Both the position numbers and the translations under genes were made by a program. From NCBI GenBank assembly GCA_002270565.1, contig NQMI01000001.1:463575-527574 (forward strand): DNA of 64,000 nt. The letters run 5' to 3'. The stretch comes from Stenocarpella maydis. Lineage: Eukaryota > Ascomycota > Sordariomycetes > Diaporthales > Diaporthaceae. Positions 22,403 through 34,178 of this stretch are shown here, in pieces. Every line of letters begins with the position of its first letter. Positions within the stretch are counted from its first letter, which is position 1. Under the pieces are notes generated by a model. It worked only from the letters and a program-made list of their open reading frames with translations. It was not told the origin of the DNA and made no database searches.

Positions 22403-24387
22403 GGATGGCCTGAGTCAAGATGAGACGACGCAAGCAGGCCACCCTGCCCAGTTGGAAGGAAACCCGGGAACAGCATCAGAAAACACCGTCCCGAAGAGGT
22501 CCAAGACTGATTGGTCTCATGACAGCAATATAAGATGCACTGCCGTTGCCTCAGCTTCCTTCCTCCACATGGCCCTAGAGCCGTATTTTAGCGACTCCCA
22601 TGCTGGTCACCCAATTGGTGCAGCTAGAGACTGCCCCAGACCGGAAGCCATTTTCAGGTGGGCAGTGAAAGTCACCAGTTGTGATCCCTCTTTGCCGAGA
22701 CAACGTCCGCATGTGCTCGATCGCCGCGCCCTGTGTAGCGTCGAGGTGGGTGACTACCGAGTTGAGGACCGGGCTCTGTCGAACCTGAGGAGGACACGGG
22801 ATCAACCGATCGTCGCTCCCAAAGCCGTTGATTCTGGTCTGTGGTGAGCCAGAAGGACTGAGTTTCCCCCGAATTACAACGCGAGCGTAAAGGGACGGTA
22901 CCTCCTTCGATAGCAGCGCGCATGATGCCTTTTGCGACGTCCGGGTGGAACTCAATGCTCTTGATATGGCCCTCGGGAGCCGATATTCTTCGAACGGCCG
23001 CGTGGTGCCTTTACACATGGCGCTCGCCCCTCCTTTGGTCTTGACACAACTGAAGACAGGACCGCCGTGCCTTGCTCATTGATGACTGCCCAGGTGGGTT
23101 CTGGAAATGGTCTGTGGAGAAGGCATGTGGAATCACTGTGTCTCCAATTCGATCAATCCCTCCAGCGCGGCCACTATGCCCAGTCCCTGTCGTCGCCCTT
23201 CGCGAGAATTCCCCGGTAACAGAAAGGGCCAGATGGGTTTTTGGACAGGATTACGGTTGAGATGAGGTTAAGTAGTATGCCTATCGGGTTGTTTCAGTCG
23301 GCCTGTTGTCACACCAGGATAATGTCAGGCCACCATCGGATCTTTTGATCCGCCAACATTTAGGCCGGCATTGCCCTGCTAGCAACAGGCCTGCATGCCC
23401 AGTCAGCCACCATGGACAGCATGCACGATAGGCCATTCGGACAGCCGGAGGCTTGGAACGTAGATCCCGCTAGACCAGCAGGGAGGAGTCTAGCGGCCGG
23501 TCAGGCCTCGAGTGCTCGGAGTTCATAGCCAAATTAGCTATTAGTACTCGCACTATACGTAGCACTAGAAACCGGCGTCAGGCCTGGCTCTGCCCAACGA
23601 TGGGGGTCCTGCAGAAGTTCGACCCCTAATTCCGTCCCATGAGAAGCAGGACCCCTAAAACCATCGAGGCCGCCACAAAACTAGCAGGATCGGCGGCTGC
23701 CCAGGTGTACGGAGTAGTATACTGAGCGCCACGGTGGATCTGGATCTGGATCTTGTCGCTAACGGACTACCTGATATGTGACACTGCAACATCACCCACA
23801 TCGGTACCGCATTCCTGCAGCTCCTCGGCCAGGGAGGAGAATGATGGGCAGCCGATCGACGACCTAGAAGAAGCCAGGAAGCTTGCCCCCAAACCTGTCT
23901 TATTCCCAGCGATAGGTGTCTCCTCTCATCGGCACTGCAGCCCCACAGTCCTACAAGGATTGTGCGGATTGGGAAAGGGGAGCCTGGCTTGCTGGCTTGC
24001 TTGCTGGTTGGCTGGCTGGGCTGGCTGGCTGGCTGGCTGGCAATCGGCGGAAGGGGGAGCAGGTCTGCTCCCGGAGGGTCGGAGGTATTGCTTCGCAGAA
24101 TAGGGTTTCCTGAGCAGCTTGCAAGTGATTTGACTCCGGACGAGGGTGGCCACAGGCCCGCCGAATTTTCGCCTGTGCATCTATCTGGTCGTCCGTCCTT
24201 GGCCCGGGCCTGCCTGTTCAATAAACCTGTTTTATACCATCCAGCCCAGCCAAGCCGTCCTCTGCCATGCTGCCCTGATCCTAATCAGTCCGGCATATAG
24301 ACTATCATGCGCTTCACCAGGAGCCAAGTCCATGGAAGCAGCGCGTAGCAGCCCCGACTCGCCAACGACCCATCGCTCCGAGGGGCT
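22403..24387. other. Intergenic with possible unassigned coding scraps
   Basis: On the minus strand near 22990-22890 there is a protein-like run (EGHIKSIEFHPDVAKGIMRA) that I cannot extend into a gene or assign to a family. The rest looks non-coding. The 3' end holds a CTGG-type microsatellite and the promoter of the histidine kinase. Confidence 0.4.
23984..24042. repeat. (CTGG/CTTG)n microsatellite
   Basis: Imperfect tetranucleotide array, ctggcttgcttgctggttgg followed by repeated ctgg units. It lies about 350 nt upstream of the histidine kinase start codon. Confidence 0.85.
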
Positions 24388-27300
24388 ATGGACCTGATCG
24401 ACCAGCCGAGCTGGGCACACGCTCCATCTGCGCCCGCGGCAGACGCAGGTGTGTCGGAGAACGTCCGGGAGAAAGAAACATTCAAGTACGTTCCGCCCGT
24501 GATATCCGGCAGCCACACCGCCCATACCCTCCGCCCCCGGCCATCGAGCAAGTCCCGCTGACGCCATCTGCAACCCACAAAGGTACGACGACCTTGGATG
24601 GACATCCGCGAACCTCAACGACCCCCTGAACCCCGTGTCTCCCGCCACCCTCGCCTCGGCCACGGACTCGAGCCTCACCGCATACGCACAGCTCGCCGTA
24701 CACAGGCTGAACGTAAAGCGCGCCCTTATCTCGCTGTTCGACCGGGACCACCAGCATGTCGTCGCCGAGGCCATGCGCTCATCGCCGCTGGGCATCCGCG
24801 AGCCCGCCCGACGCATGGGCATAGCCGAGGGGGGCCCGAAGCCCGGCCTTGATGACGGCGTTGATGATGACAGCTTCTGGCTCTGCGGGACGGCCATCCC
24901 GCGCTCGTTTGGCATCTGCGAGCACGTCCTGGTCTCCCCCGGCGGCTCGCCTGCCAGAAACCCCTCACACGCCATGGAGCCCTACTCCGGCACTGACGGC
25001 GACCTGCCAGTGTTTGTTGTCCCGGACCTGGCGGCCGACGGACGCTTCCATACCCGCCCGTACATTCATGGACGGCCATACAACAAATTCTACGCGGGTG
25101 TCCCCATACGCAGCCCAGACGGTGTGAACATCGGGGTATACTGCATTTTTGACACCAGGCCGCGGCCCGAAGGGCTGGCCAGCGACGAGATCAAGTTCAT
25201 GCAGGACATGTCGCGCACGATCATGGGGTACCTCGAGTACCGGGGCTCATACGGCAAATATCGGAGGTCGGAAAGGATGGTGAGGGGGATGGGTAACTTC
25301 GTCGAGGGCTCCGACTCGCTGGACGCTGTCCTCGACGGTCCGACTCGTGGGCTGGCGCGCTCAGGCAAGCACACTTCCAGCCTTTTGGTCTCGGCTGACA
25401 ATGCGGAGGGCATCAAAAGAAAAGAGGAAATACTCTCCAAGGGCGGACGGCCAGCGATACTGCCGGTCAGCACCGCTGCGGCGGCTGAGGTTCGGGAAGA
25501 AGAGACCCTCCGGAGTCCACCAGCCCCGATGACAGAGGCTCCCACGAGCAGCAGCAAGATAAGTCCCCTGCTGGGACCTCGGGCCGTGGCCGCGTCCGCG
25601 GCTGTCGGACCCAAGGCCTTGTCGAGCCTGGCACCGGATGATTATTCGAGATCGTCCACGCCGCGTCCTGACTCCCGGCACTCCGGGGTAAGCACAAGCA
25701 CGCAGCAGCCCGCCGTCGCACAGGTCAGCTCCGCAGACCTGCAGCTGGCCGAGTCAAGCCGGGTGTTTGCGAAGGCTGCCAACATCATCCGCCAGTCCGT
25801 CGAGGTCGACGGCGTCCTGTTCCTCGATGCGACGGTGAGGTCGTTTGGCGGCCTGGTGGGACAGCAAAACGAGACTGGCGGGAGGAAGGTGACGACGGTC
25901 GGCCTGGACAATATCAATTATCTCAGCAACGACGAGGACACATTAAGCCAGACGCAGTCGGCAGGGAGGCGGGATGACTACTGCAATGTCCTTGGCTACT
26001 CGACAGTGCAGGGGTCGACCATCCGGGGCGACCGATCGCCATGGCAGTTCGAAGGATTGCGGGACAGGAATCTGCAGAAACTGCTCAGGCGATACCCGCA
26101 GGGCACCATCTTCAACTTCGACGCAGACGGGAGCGTGATCCACACGGAAACGTTCCCGGAGCCCAAGACTTCCACGCCGGGACACCCACTGAGGCGCCCT
26201 GCCTCGCCCTCGCGGCATTGGTCGCGCGACAGCCAGGACCCGGATGACATCCACCTGGATGCCACTTCGGCGCAGAACAAAACCCCAACGCCGAAGCGAT
26301 GGAGCCCTGCCCAGGCTGTGTCCAGCCTCTTCCCGGGGGCCAGGAGCGTTGTGTTGGTGCCCTTGTGGGATGGGCAAAAGAAACGCTGGTCCGCTGGCGG
26401 TTTTGTCTGGACGAGAAACCCGAAGCGGGTCTTCAATGCGGATGGGACCGTCACATTCCTGCGCGTGTTTTGCCTGAGCGTGATGGCTGAGCTCTACCGC
26501 TTAAACACCAAGGCGGAGGAGACGATCAAGAGCAACATCCTTGGCTCCATATCTCATGAGCTGAGAAGCCCACTTCACGGACTGGTCGGCGCGGTGGAGT
26601 TGTTACATGACTCGAAACTGGACAGCGTGCAGCAAAACGTCCTGAACATCATCGAAACGTCGGGCAAGACCCTGGTCGACACCATCAACCACCTGCTTGA
26701 CTACAGCAAGATCAACAGCTTCATCGAGAACGACCGCGTGGAGAACAAGGACAGCGTCCTGGGCAAGGTGAACGCCAACCCGGGGGAGCGCTCCGCCCAG
26801 GGCAAGACGAGGAGCCAGACACTACCAGTCGAGCTGGACTGCCTGGTCGAGGAGGTCGTTGAAAGCGTCCTGGCGGGATACAGCCATGAGAGGATATCAG
26901 CCCAGCGATCACTCCGCGACGATCTTGACTACACCAAGTACAAAGATACGGTTGCACAGCCGTCGTCAACAGGGCTCGTGGATCCAGCCCAGGAACGCGT
27001 GCAGATATTCCTCGACATCGAGCGGTCGCCGTCCTGGAGGTTCAGCACACACCCAGGAGCATTCCGGAGAATCGTGATGAATCTGTTTGGTAATTCTCTC
27101 AAGTTCACCCGGTCTGGGTTTATCAAAGTGAGCCTCAAGCAGGAAGCGACCAAGCCGTATCAGCACAATGCCGGGGCTACCATATTGCTCACCGTCTCGG
27201 ACTCGGGGAAGGGCATCAGTGAGGATTACATCCAGAACCACCTGTTCACGCCGTTCTGCCAGGAGGACAACTTTGCCCCTGGGACGGGTCTGGGTCTGAG

Positions 27301-27615
27301 CCTGGTGAGGCAGATCACTGTGAACCTGGGTGGTGAGATCAAGGTCGCGAGCCGGGTTGGACGAGGCACAAACATCACCGTCTCACTGCCGCTCCCGTAC
27401 ACGGGGGACGCCCCGGTCGAGCCCGGGGACCCGACCGGGTTCCTGCAGGCCGTCGAGACCCTCCGCGGCCGCAGGGTCCTGCTGCGCGGGTTCGACACGG
27501 CCGAGCCGGACGCGGGCAAGCTCGCCGAGTCGCAGGCGCACTTCCTCGCGAGCACGTGCCGCGACTGGCTCTCCATGGAGGTCCTCGACGGCAGGGCTGG
27601 CGGCAGCGGCCAGCA

Positions 27616-27654
<39 letters not shown>

Positions 27655-28741
27655 GGACATCATCATCCACCACGACCCCAACGTCAGCTTCAGCGACGGG
27701 GAGCGCATCGCGGGGCGGGCCCAGTGCCCCGTCTTCTTCGTGTGCGAGGCCGCCGTGGCCACGCGCAACTTCTCCTTCAACCTCCCCGACGCCGCGAGCC
27801 GCATCCGCACCTTCGACTTCTTCGCGCCCCCCTTTGGCCCGCGCAAGCTCGCCCGCGCGCTGGTGCACCTCCTCGGCATGTGGGAGGCCAGGCAGAAGCA
27901 GGAGGCGGTCCAGCAGCAGAAGCAGAAGCAGCACCTTTGTGCCTCAGCACACGACCTCGGCCGACGTCCTGCCGGCGTGCGCGACCACCAGGGGGGCCCA
28001 GGCCGGCGGCGTCGTGCCTGAGCGCGAGCCCAGGGAGGGCCACGGCGTGACTGTCCTGGCGTCCAGGCGCGCGACGGTCGTGGCGGAGAGGGCGCAGCCG
28101 CTGGGGTCGGCGGCCGAGACGGACCCCACGCCGCTGCCGACGCCTCCCGAGGAGGAGTCGACGCTCGGTGGCGATGTGGCTGTCACGACGCCACTTGTGG
28201 AGAGGGCAAACCCCATGGAGACAGCAGGAGCTGAGACGGCAGCAGCTGAGACAGCAGCAGCTAAGCCAGCCTCTGTGCTCATCGTGGATGACAATATTAT
28301 CAACCGCAAGGTGAGTCTGCCAGCCGGAACTATACCGAGACCCGAAAGCCTAACAACACTGACTCGTCCCCCTCCCCCCCACCACCGTAGATCATGGCGG
28401 TGTACATGAAGAAACTCAAGCTGCCGTGCGTCGCCGCCACCAACGGCCTCGAGTCGTACGAGATGTACGCCCGCTGCCCGTCCGACTACAGCTGCATCCT
28501 CACCGACATCTCCATGCCCGTCATGGACGGCCTCGAGTCGGCCCGCCGCATCCGCCAGCACGAGAGGGCCAACAAGCTCAGGCAGACCCCCATAATCGTG
28601 GTGACGGGCCTCGCGGGCAAGGAGATTCAGCAGGACGCCGTGGCCAGCGGCGTCAACGTGTTCAAGATCAGGCCCATGACCATGAAGTGGCTGGTCGAGG
28701 CGCTCCAGTCGGCTGGGCTGGACTGCAAGCTTCCGTATTAG
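24388..28741 (+). CDS. Hybrid sensor histidine kinase (GAF-HisKA-HATPase-REC), frame break before the receiver
   Basis: Fungal hybrid histidine kinase that would sense a signal through an N-terminal GAF domain and pass phosphate from His to an internal receiver Asp. Exon 1 (24388-24485) and exon 2 (from 24583) join in phase. The GAF domain spans about residues 75-250. The H-box SHELRSPLHG has the phosphoacceptor His691. ATP-binding motifs follow: MNLFGNSLKF (about 865), DSGKGIS and GTGLGLSL (about 934). A polyglutamine tract of 11 CAG lies near residue 1046. Near 27930, in a CAG/AAG-rich stretch, the frame moves by one base. The new frame carries exon 2 to 28310, and an in-phase intron leads to exon 3 (28391-28741). 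The receiver has the DD pair, ILTDISMP (phosphoacceptor Asp) and VVTG, but Arg where the conserved Lys before Pro is expected. Confidence 0.82.
27620..27652 (+). repeat. (CAG)11 trinucleotide repeat, polyglutamine-coding
   Basis: Eleven uninterrupted CAG codons inside exon 2 of the histidine kinase, between the ATPase domain and the receiver. The gene's frame break lies about 280 nt further on, in another CAG/AAG-rich stretch. Confidence 0.95.
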
Positions 28742-29912
28742 CGGGATTGGGAAGGGCGTGGCGTCAGTGTGTGTATGGGTTGTGTTTTTTTTTTTTTTTG
28801 TTTTTTTTTTTGGGGGGGGGGCGGTGTAGTATGTAGCGGACGAAGGGACGGTATCAAATTGTCAGCTTATTATAGAGTGGTAGTTTATGGCTCAGCTCGT
28901 GGCGTTGATTATCAAAGGAATGGACATGAACATGATGGGTGGGGGCGTGAGGTGATCTCTCGTTGAGCAACGGGTGGGAGGCCATGGTCAGATACGGATA
29001 CCAGTAGGGCGAGGCTGGGTATAGATATGGTTAGCATGGGAAACGGGACATGAAAAGCGTATCTTATTCCCATGGAGGCTTCCAGGCCCGAAACATATTT
29101 AATGCCTAAATAACTAACTGGCTTCAAAACCACATCATGTCAGGTGCTATGTGCCCAGCCGAGTAGACACAAAGACGCGATTTACGCTCGATTCGCAAGA
29201 AGTGAGTGGCCTCGTGCTGCTTGGTTCGAACACCAGGGGGTTCTAAGCAGGGGTTTTTAAAAAGGTACTTGATTTTGTATGGGCTGCACGGTTTGTTTTT
29301 TTTTTTTTTTTTTTTTTTTTTTGGTGCCCGTACGTTGACTGCTATACTCCGAAGGAAATACAATGGTCGGCCTGGCCCAAAATATCATCATCATCATTAT
29401 CATCATCATCAGTTTGCGTCCTCAGAACAAGCCCCAATGAAACAACAACAAATTATACCAGTACCCACACCCCCAAAGCTGGTGTTCTTGATGGCACCGT
29501 GGTGTTTGGGAACCAAGAGGAATCAGCCGAGGGGACTGCCGACGAGAATGAAGCAACCATCCAGATCCAAGCGTCTGAAATTGCGACGACGCGGCGCGGT
29601 TATGCCCATGTGGCTGCTGGTGACGTCCGCAGTGCATCGTGCTCTGATCTCTTGGGCGTTGTTGTAACCGTCCGTGACCACTTCCGTTTGAGCCGTGGTC
29701 AAAAGAAATCCTGGGCTCTTCCCTTCACAACCCCCGGTGAAAGCAGCACCGGTGCTTAATTTCAAATACACAAGAAACCGATGAAGCCATCCCTACCTAA
29801 AGCAATCTCGTGTATGAAAGCTTCTTGTCGACCTTCCGCCTTCCATCCCACACACCAGCCGCCGCAGTATCCGGGGCAGAACATGCAATTTATGAACCCG
29901 CATGGAGTGCAC
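28742..29912. other. Intergenic with long homopolymers and an (ATC)n tract
   Basis: Contains a T run followed by a G run at 28787-28821, a run of about 26 T near 29297-29322, and an (ATC)n tract at 29383-29411. Weak open frames over these tracts are low-complexity artefacts. No gene is supported. Confidence 0.6.
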
Positions 29913-30849
29913 TCATCGCAGGCCATCACTTCTCGCAATCTGTTCGTCCGTCTGATTCTCATTCAGCTTTGTGAAGTACTTGTCAAACTTCCCTGACACA
30001 GAGATAACTTCTTCAAGAAGACCATAATCCAGAGTCTTCTTGCGGAACTTGGCCAGCTGCCGAGCCGTAGTGATGATGTTGCGTATCTGGCGTCCAATGA
30101 GATCGTGACTGGCAAGCCCGTCGATATAGTCTCGGAGCTCCTGATAATCAAGATCAGGCTGGTCATTATTGAAGGGAGGTTCGCGGCGTGGCAGCTCCAA
30201 TCTTTCCGCTTCCATTTCCGTCAGGCGCGTGAGTAGCCTCCAAGTGATTGATGAAGCCCCGCCAGATCTTGCGTCGTTGGCCTATCGAGAGCTTTTCATA
30301 GTGGAGTGACAGCAGAATCCGTGACTTGAAGGCTTCGTCAAAAGTTCCTACGCGGTTGGTTGTCAAGATCAGAATCCCTTCGTAGTACTCCAGAACGCGC
30401 AAGAAGACCGAGACCAATGCGTTGCGTTCAAGGTTATCAAGGCTGCGTTGTTCTAGGAAAACCTCAGCCTCGTCAATGAGCATCACGCAACCCCAGTTCT
30501 TGCCGAGATAAAGCACCGACTCGAGGTAATTTTCGACCTGCTCGGGCTTCGTGCCGATATCTCCGCATGTCACGCAGAAGAGCGGCTTCTGGGCAATCTC
30601 GGCCACACTCTCAGCTGTGAAGGTCTTCCCGGTTCCAGGCCCTCCATGCAGTAGGATGATCAGTCCGTTCCCTTTGCGGTGGATAAGGTCGGTTCTCTTC
30701 TCGCTTTCAATTTGATGGCTGGCCAGGGCCTGGATCATTTCTTTGGCTTTGGCATCGATCACGAGGTTTTCAAAGGATTTCTTGTTCCATTCCACATCAG
30801 TTAGGTAGTCCACGTCAAGATCCGCTATACGAGTTAGTACAGACTCATT

Positions 30850-30895
30850 CAGCGGAGCGGGACGTGTATCGAGCATGCGAAGATGCGAGATATGC
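30850..30895. repeat. Left inverted repeat of the element
   Basis: Begins cagcggagcggga and contains a degraded palindrome (tatcgagcatgcgaagatgc). It matches the reverse complement of 32804-32850 and the left tip of the short copy at 4905-4943. Confidence 0.75.
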
Positions 30896-32803
30896 GGCCG
30901 CGTAGCTTTTACCCAGGTAATTACCCGAAGTTATCTGAGTCTGGATTGATCCGTTAAGATCCTCAAGTCTTGATTGGTTAATAACGATGTACCTCTGAAA
31001 GTATTTAGCAAGAGGAAATTTAAGAGATATTCGTTGAAAATCATGTCCGTTATTAAAGAGGAAGAGCGGCTGGAAGGGGGCCGAAAGGGGCGTGGTAGCG
31101 CCGCAGGCTTAGCGCTGCAGGCAGGGGTCCTAGGGGGTTCCCCCCTAGAAAAACAAAAGGATGCCTTCAGAACAACTAAATTATCACAAGTTGCTTTAAA
31201 ATATTAATTCGTAAGATTTAGCAGTTTCTATAGTATTAATAATATAGACGACGTAGGTTTGATATAGAGCGTGGCTTGGTTGCTTAGTGCTAGGGGCTAC
31301 AGGCCGCTAGTCCTGCTGCAGACGGTTGCTTCCCTTATACTACTATTACTACTTATATTAACCATTAATCAATTTTTTCCTCTAACCTACATCCAATTCT
31401 TTCCTTATCAACTAATTCCAATCATTAGAAGTGATTCCCATTACTAAAATATCCTCCTGCAGTCTTTATAGCTATACTCAGCATATCAGCCGCTACTGGC
31501 CCTCCTCCTCCCGACCCGCTAGGCGGTAGTGAGGACCCTTTCAAACCCTATAAACGCGATACTTATAACAACAGTAAGATCTACAACTATAAGATCAAGG
31601 GCGTTGCTAAGCAGTATTATAGCTACTAGAACATCAAATCCCTCATGCAGTTTACCCCAAAGCGCAGTAAGCAGCCGGTAAAGAACTACTTTACCTATTA
31701 GTCTGCCCACCAGGCTATAAAGGCAAGACCCCCCATCCTTATCTACAGAAATTTCTGCTAAACACTTTATAATCCCAAGGATCTACTATTTAGCGGGCCC
31801 TTTCCGCCCTCTCTCTACCTCATCGTTGGGCAGCTGTAGAATCAATATCCCCTCCTAAGGGTGCTAACCCTGCTAAACGCCGAGAGTCCCGGCACCCGGC
31901 TCATCTTTAGCCCCGTCGCCTAGCACCCAGTCTCGCTATACAACCCAGTTAGCGTAAGGAGCCTGCTGCTTCTGGGTATTATCTACTTGCCTAAGCCATA
32001 CAGGAAGTTATTAAAGTTGCCCTGCTGTTAAGCCAACCTGCTGGTAGCGAGGTTGAGATGGAGTCCCTAATTAGGCAGCCAAGGTACAGTCACAGCACTT
32101 TACTAACCCGTGGCCAACATTCCCACCGCAAGTTGATCCTCCCAAGCTAAAGCATATCAGGTTCTAGCGTTAATCATAACAGGCCTACTTCTCAGATCTT
32201 TAAAGGCCAGACTAGCATTTATTATAGGCTCTCTAAGCTATTCCACCATTATAGATGCATTAAAGGATATACTAATACCAAGCAGCATGCTCATGATTGT
32301 TGTCTTACTAAGCAGCATAAGCACTAGCACTAGCATCACCACAGTAAGATCCCAGACCCTACATAACCAACCCAGGCCTTCCTCAGCCAGCAGCAAGCTG
32401 CTATAAGTGTTCCAGGTGGTGATAACAATGGCGACTGGTTTGAGTGTTCGACCTATAGCATTCGCCGCCACCCTCAGCTACAAAGCAGCACTCACCCGGA
32501 GATCTGCATCTACTGTAATAACATCAATAATGAAGAGCAGCCAACCCCCTAAAACAACCAGTCTAGGTCGATCTGTGTCGGTTGCCTTCATGAGTTTCCT
32601 CTTGCTAAGTTCCGCCCCATGGCTAATGAGGATCCTATTAACTACTACCATAAGTGCATTCATCAGCTCACCCAGGGTACTCAAGACGAGGGCGAGCGAG
32701 ATAATGGTAATAATAGTTTCCTGCCTCAGTCCCAGATATCATCAACCCAGTCTTCCCGGGGTGGTAGCCGCCGCCGCCATAGTCCCAGCAACGGAGTGGG
32801 CCA

Positions 32804-32850
32804 GCATATCTCGCACGCGAAGCGTGCGAGATACACATCCCGCTCCGCTG
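32804..32850. repeat. Right inverted repeat of the element
   Basis: Ends cccgctccgctg. Matches the reverse complement of 30850-30895 and the right tip of the short copy (5259-5270). It contains a perfect hairpin. Confidence 0.75.
32807..32833. other. Perfect 12-bp hairpin with a 3-nt loop
   Basis: tatctcgcacgc pairs with gcgtgcgagata around the loop gaa. The matching palindrome in the left inverted repeat has decayed. Structured tips of this kind are common at transposon ends where the transposase binds, but the role here is inferred. Confidence 0.85.
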
Positions 32851-32856
32851 ATCCCT

Positions 32857-32955
32857 GGGCCGCTGGGTGTGCGAGTTGACGATTGGCGAGTTGACGATTG
32901 CTTCGGGCTGGCAATAGAATGTAGATACTAGGGCTGACAATTGAGCCAGCGGCCC
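32857..32955. other. 10-bp inverted repeat at right end of the long element copy
   Basis: gggccgctgg (32857-32866) pairs with ccagcggccc (32946-32955). The short copy has ggccgctag/ctagcggcc at the same place, so one base pair changed on both arms while pairing was kept. Confidence 0.75.
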
Positions 32956-34178
32956 CAAGGTCTATTTTAATATCTGGCTTCGACCTTTTCGAATACTGCT
33001 TACACCACTTCTTGCTCCTCAGGCTGTACCCTGGTATGGTGTTGGGGAAGAGATAGATGTAAGGATCAGGCGGCGGCGTCTCGGAAGCCATTTCTCTGGG
33101 ACCCATCTTCCGTTTGCTTTCATCGTGGTGATCGTCGTCGTCGCTGCCATCACTCTCGCTGTCACTGTAATCGCTGTTCTCCTCGTACAAGTCTTTGAAC
33201 TTTCTGGAATCGCTGTGTAATTGCCTGTATACTTGAAGGTCCACCATGAATCGTTCCCCCTTCTTTTTCTTGGCCGTCAGTTGAGAGCATATACCGTCGA
33301 ATGCTGGACTACTTACCAGGAAAATGCCCTCTTCACCTGTGTGTGACACAAGGTTGCGATGCCGGCAGGTCCAAAACGTTTTCCCTCGGGTCTCCAACTG
33401 AAACCTTGTTCTGTCATCGGCGAATTCCAGAGGGCACACGTTAAGCTCGCAGATTTGCACTTCCTGTTCTAGTGAAGATGCTTTGAGCTTGATATCTGTG
33501 CACCGTTTGTCTCGCAAGAATTCACCATTGAACTTGTAGCTCCAGATATCCACACGCCATGTCGATTGAGAACTCTCCTCTGTTCACGCCTGCACCGTAG
33601 GAATCTGATTCCAGCATCCGCGAGCTATCCCAGTAGAGTATCGGTGGCGAGATTCGAGAGACTTGCGATGAAGCAATAGCGGCCTTTGTCTTGCCTTTCT
33701 CCTTCCAAACGAGCACATCGCCTGGGCAAAGAAGAAACGGCATTTTCTTGAAAGTTATCACTCCATTCTTGAGGTTGTGTGAGGCTTCCTCATATGTCCT
33801 GCTGTAAGTTCTGTCGATCCACGATGTCAAGTTACGCATGCGTTCCTGATGGGTTGAGCTATCTGTTCCCATCAGACCATATGAGAGCCGCGATGTCAAG
33901 GCTGTGTGCTGATATACTTGGGTTTCTCACGCGAGCCCATAAGTGGTATTCCGAGGGAAGCCTCAAGCGAGCTCTCCATAGCTTCACAGAGCCCTTCGAT
34001 CTGCGCTATACGGATATTCTCGAGGACATCAGACACGGTTCCAGCGTAGTCCAAGACCTGGCATCGTGTGATCATCAGGTTGAACTTCGTCATTTGAACA
34101 AAAGTTTTGGTCAGAAACTTGATACTTTGGCGCTCCATGTCTCAATTAGGCTCTTCATTTGGGGCAGTCAGTACAAAA

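Larger units (their letters stand above)
30840..32968. mobile_element. 2.1-kb decayed TIR element inserted in the AAA+ ATPase gene
   Basis: The ends carry an imperfect inverted repeat of about 46 bp: 30850-30895 begins cagcggagcggga, and its reverse complement lies at 32804-32850. The right end continues to about 32968 with sequence shared with the short copy at 5271-5338, so the inverted repeats may be slightly internal on that side. The interior keeps one plus-strand frame that looks protein-like from about 31500 but is interrupted by TAG at 31627, 31699, 31837 and 31921 and TAA at 31759 and 32029. All can be derived from CAG or CAA by C to T. I do not recognise the transposase family. No clear target-site duplication is visible. 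It is absent from the rest of the window except for the short copy. Confidence 0.75.
29913..34138 (-). pseudogene. AAA+ ATPase with DUF7025-type N-terminus, split by a transposon
   Basis: Fungal AAA+ ATPase of the DUF7025 architecture, normally one continuous protein. N-terminal blocks lie at 34138-33530 (NGVITFKKMPFLLCPGDVLV) and 33553-32969 (VDIWSYKFNGEFL, an acidic linker with DSESDGSDDDDHHD, then IPGYSLRSKKWCK). At 32969 the gene is interrupted by a 2.1-kb decayed element. Coding resumes near 30840 with DVDYLTDVEWNKKSFENLVI. The Walker A GGPGTGKT (30645-30622), Walker B CVMLIDEAE and sensor ILTTNRVGTFDEAFKSRI follow. The C-terminal helical part (DYIDGLASHDLIGRQIRNI) ends at TGA 29913-29915. 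Further frame changes occur near 33900, near 33570 and near 30225. The motif residues are intact, so decay seems recent relative to the element. The start at 34138 is tentative. Confidence 0.85.

Noticed and set aside
22575..23018. Minus-strand frame of 147 aa upstream of the Cys-rich membrane gene
   Set aside because: Only one short run in a neighbouring frame looks protein-like and no gene model could be built.
27226..27879. 217-aa minus-strand frame with a poly-Cys run
   Set aside because: The Cys run is the (CAG)n tract read on the wrong strand; the sense frame is the histidine kinase.
29206..29667. 153-aa frame with long Phe and His runs
   Set aside because: Phe and His runs come from the T homopolymer and the (ATC)n tract; no other support.
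32901..32955. hAT-type transposon tip (tagggctggcaa-like) at the right end of the long element
   Set aside because: The motif resembles hAT tips, but its orientation points outward into the AAA+ gene and no 8-bp duplication is seen, so the superfamily is left open.
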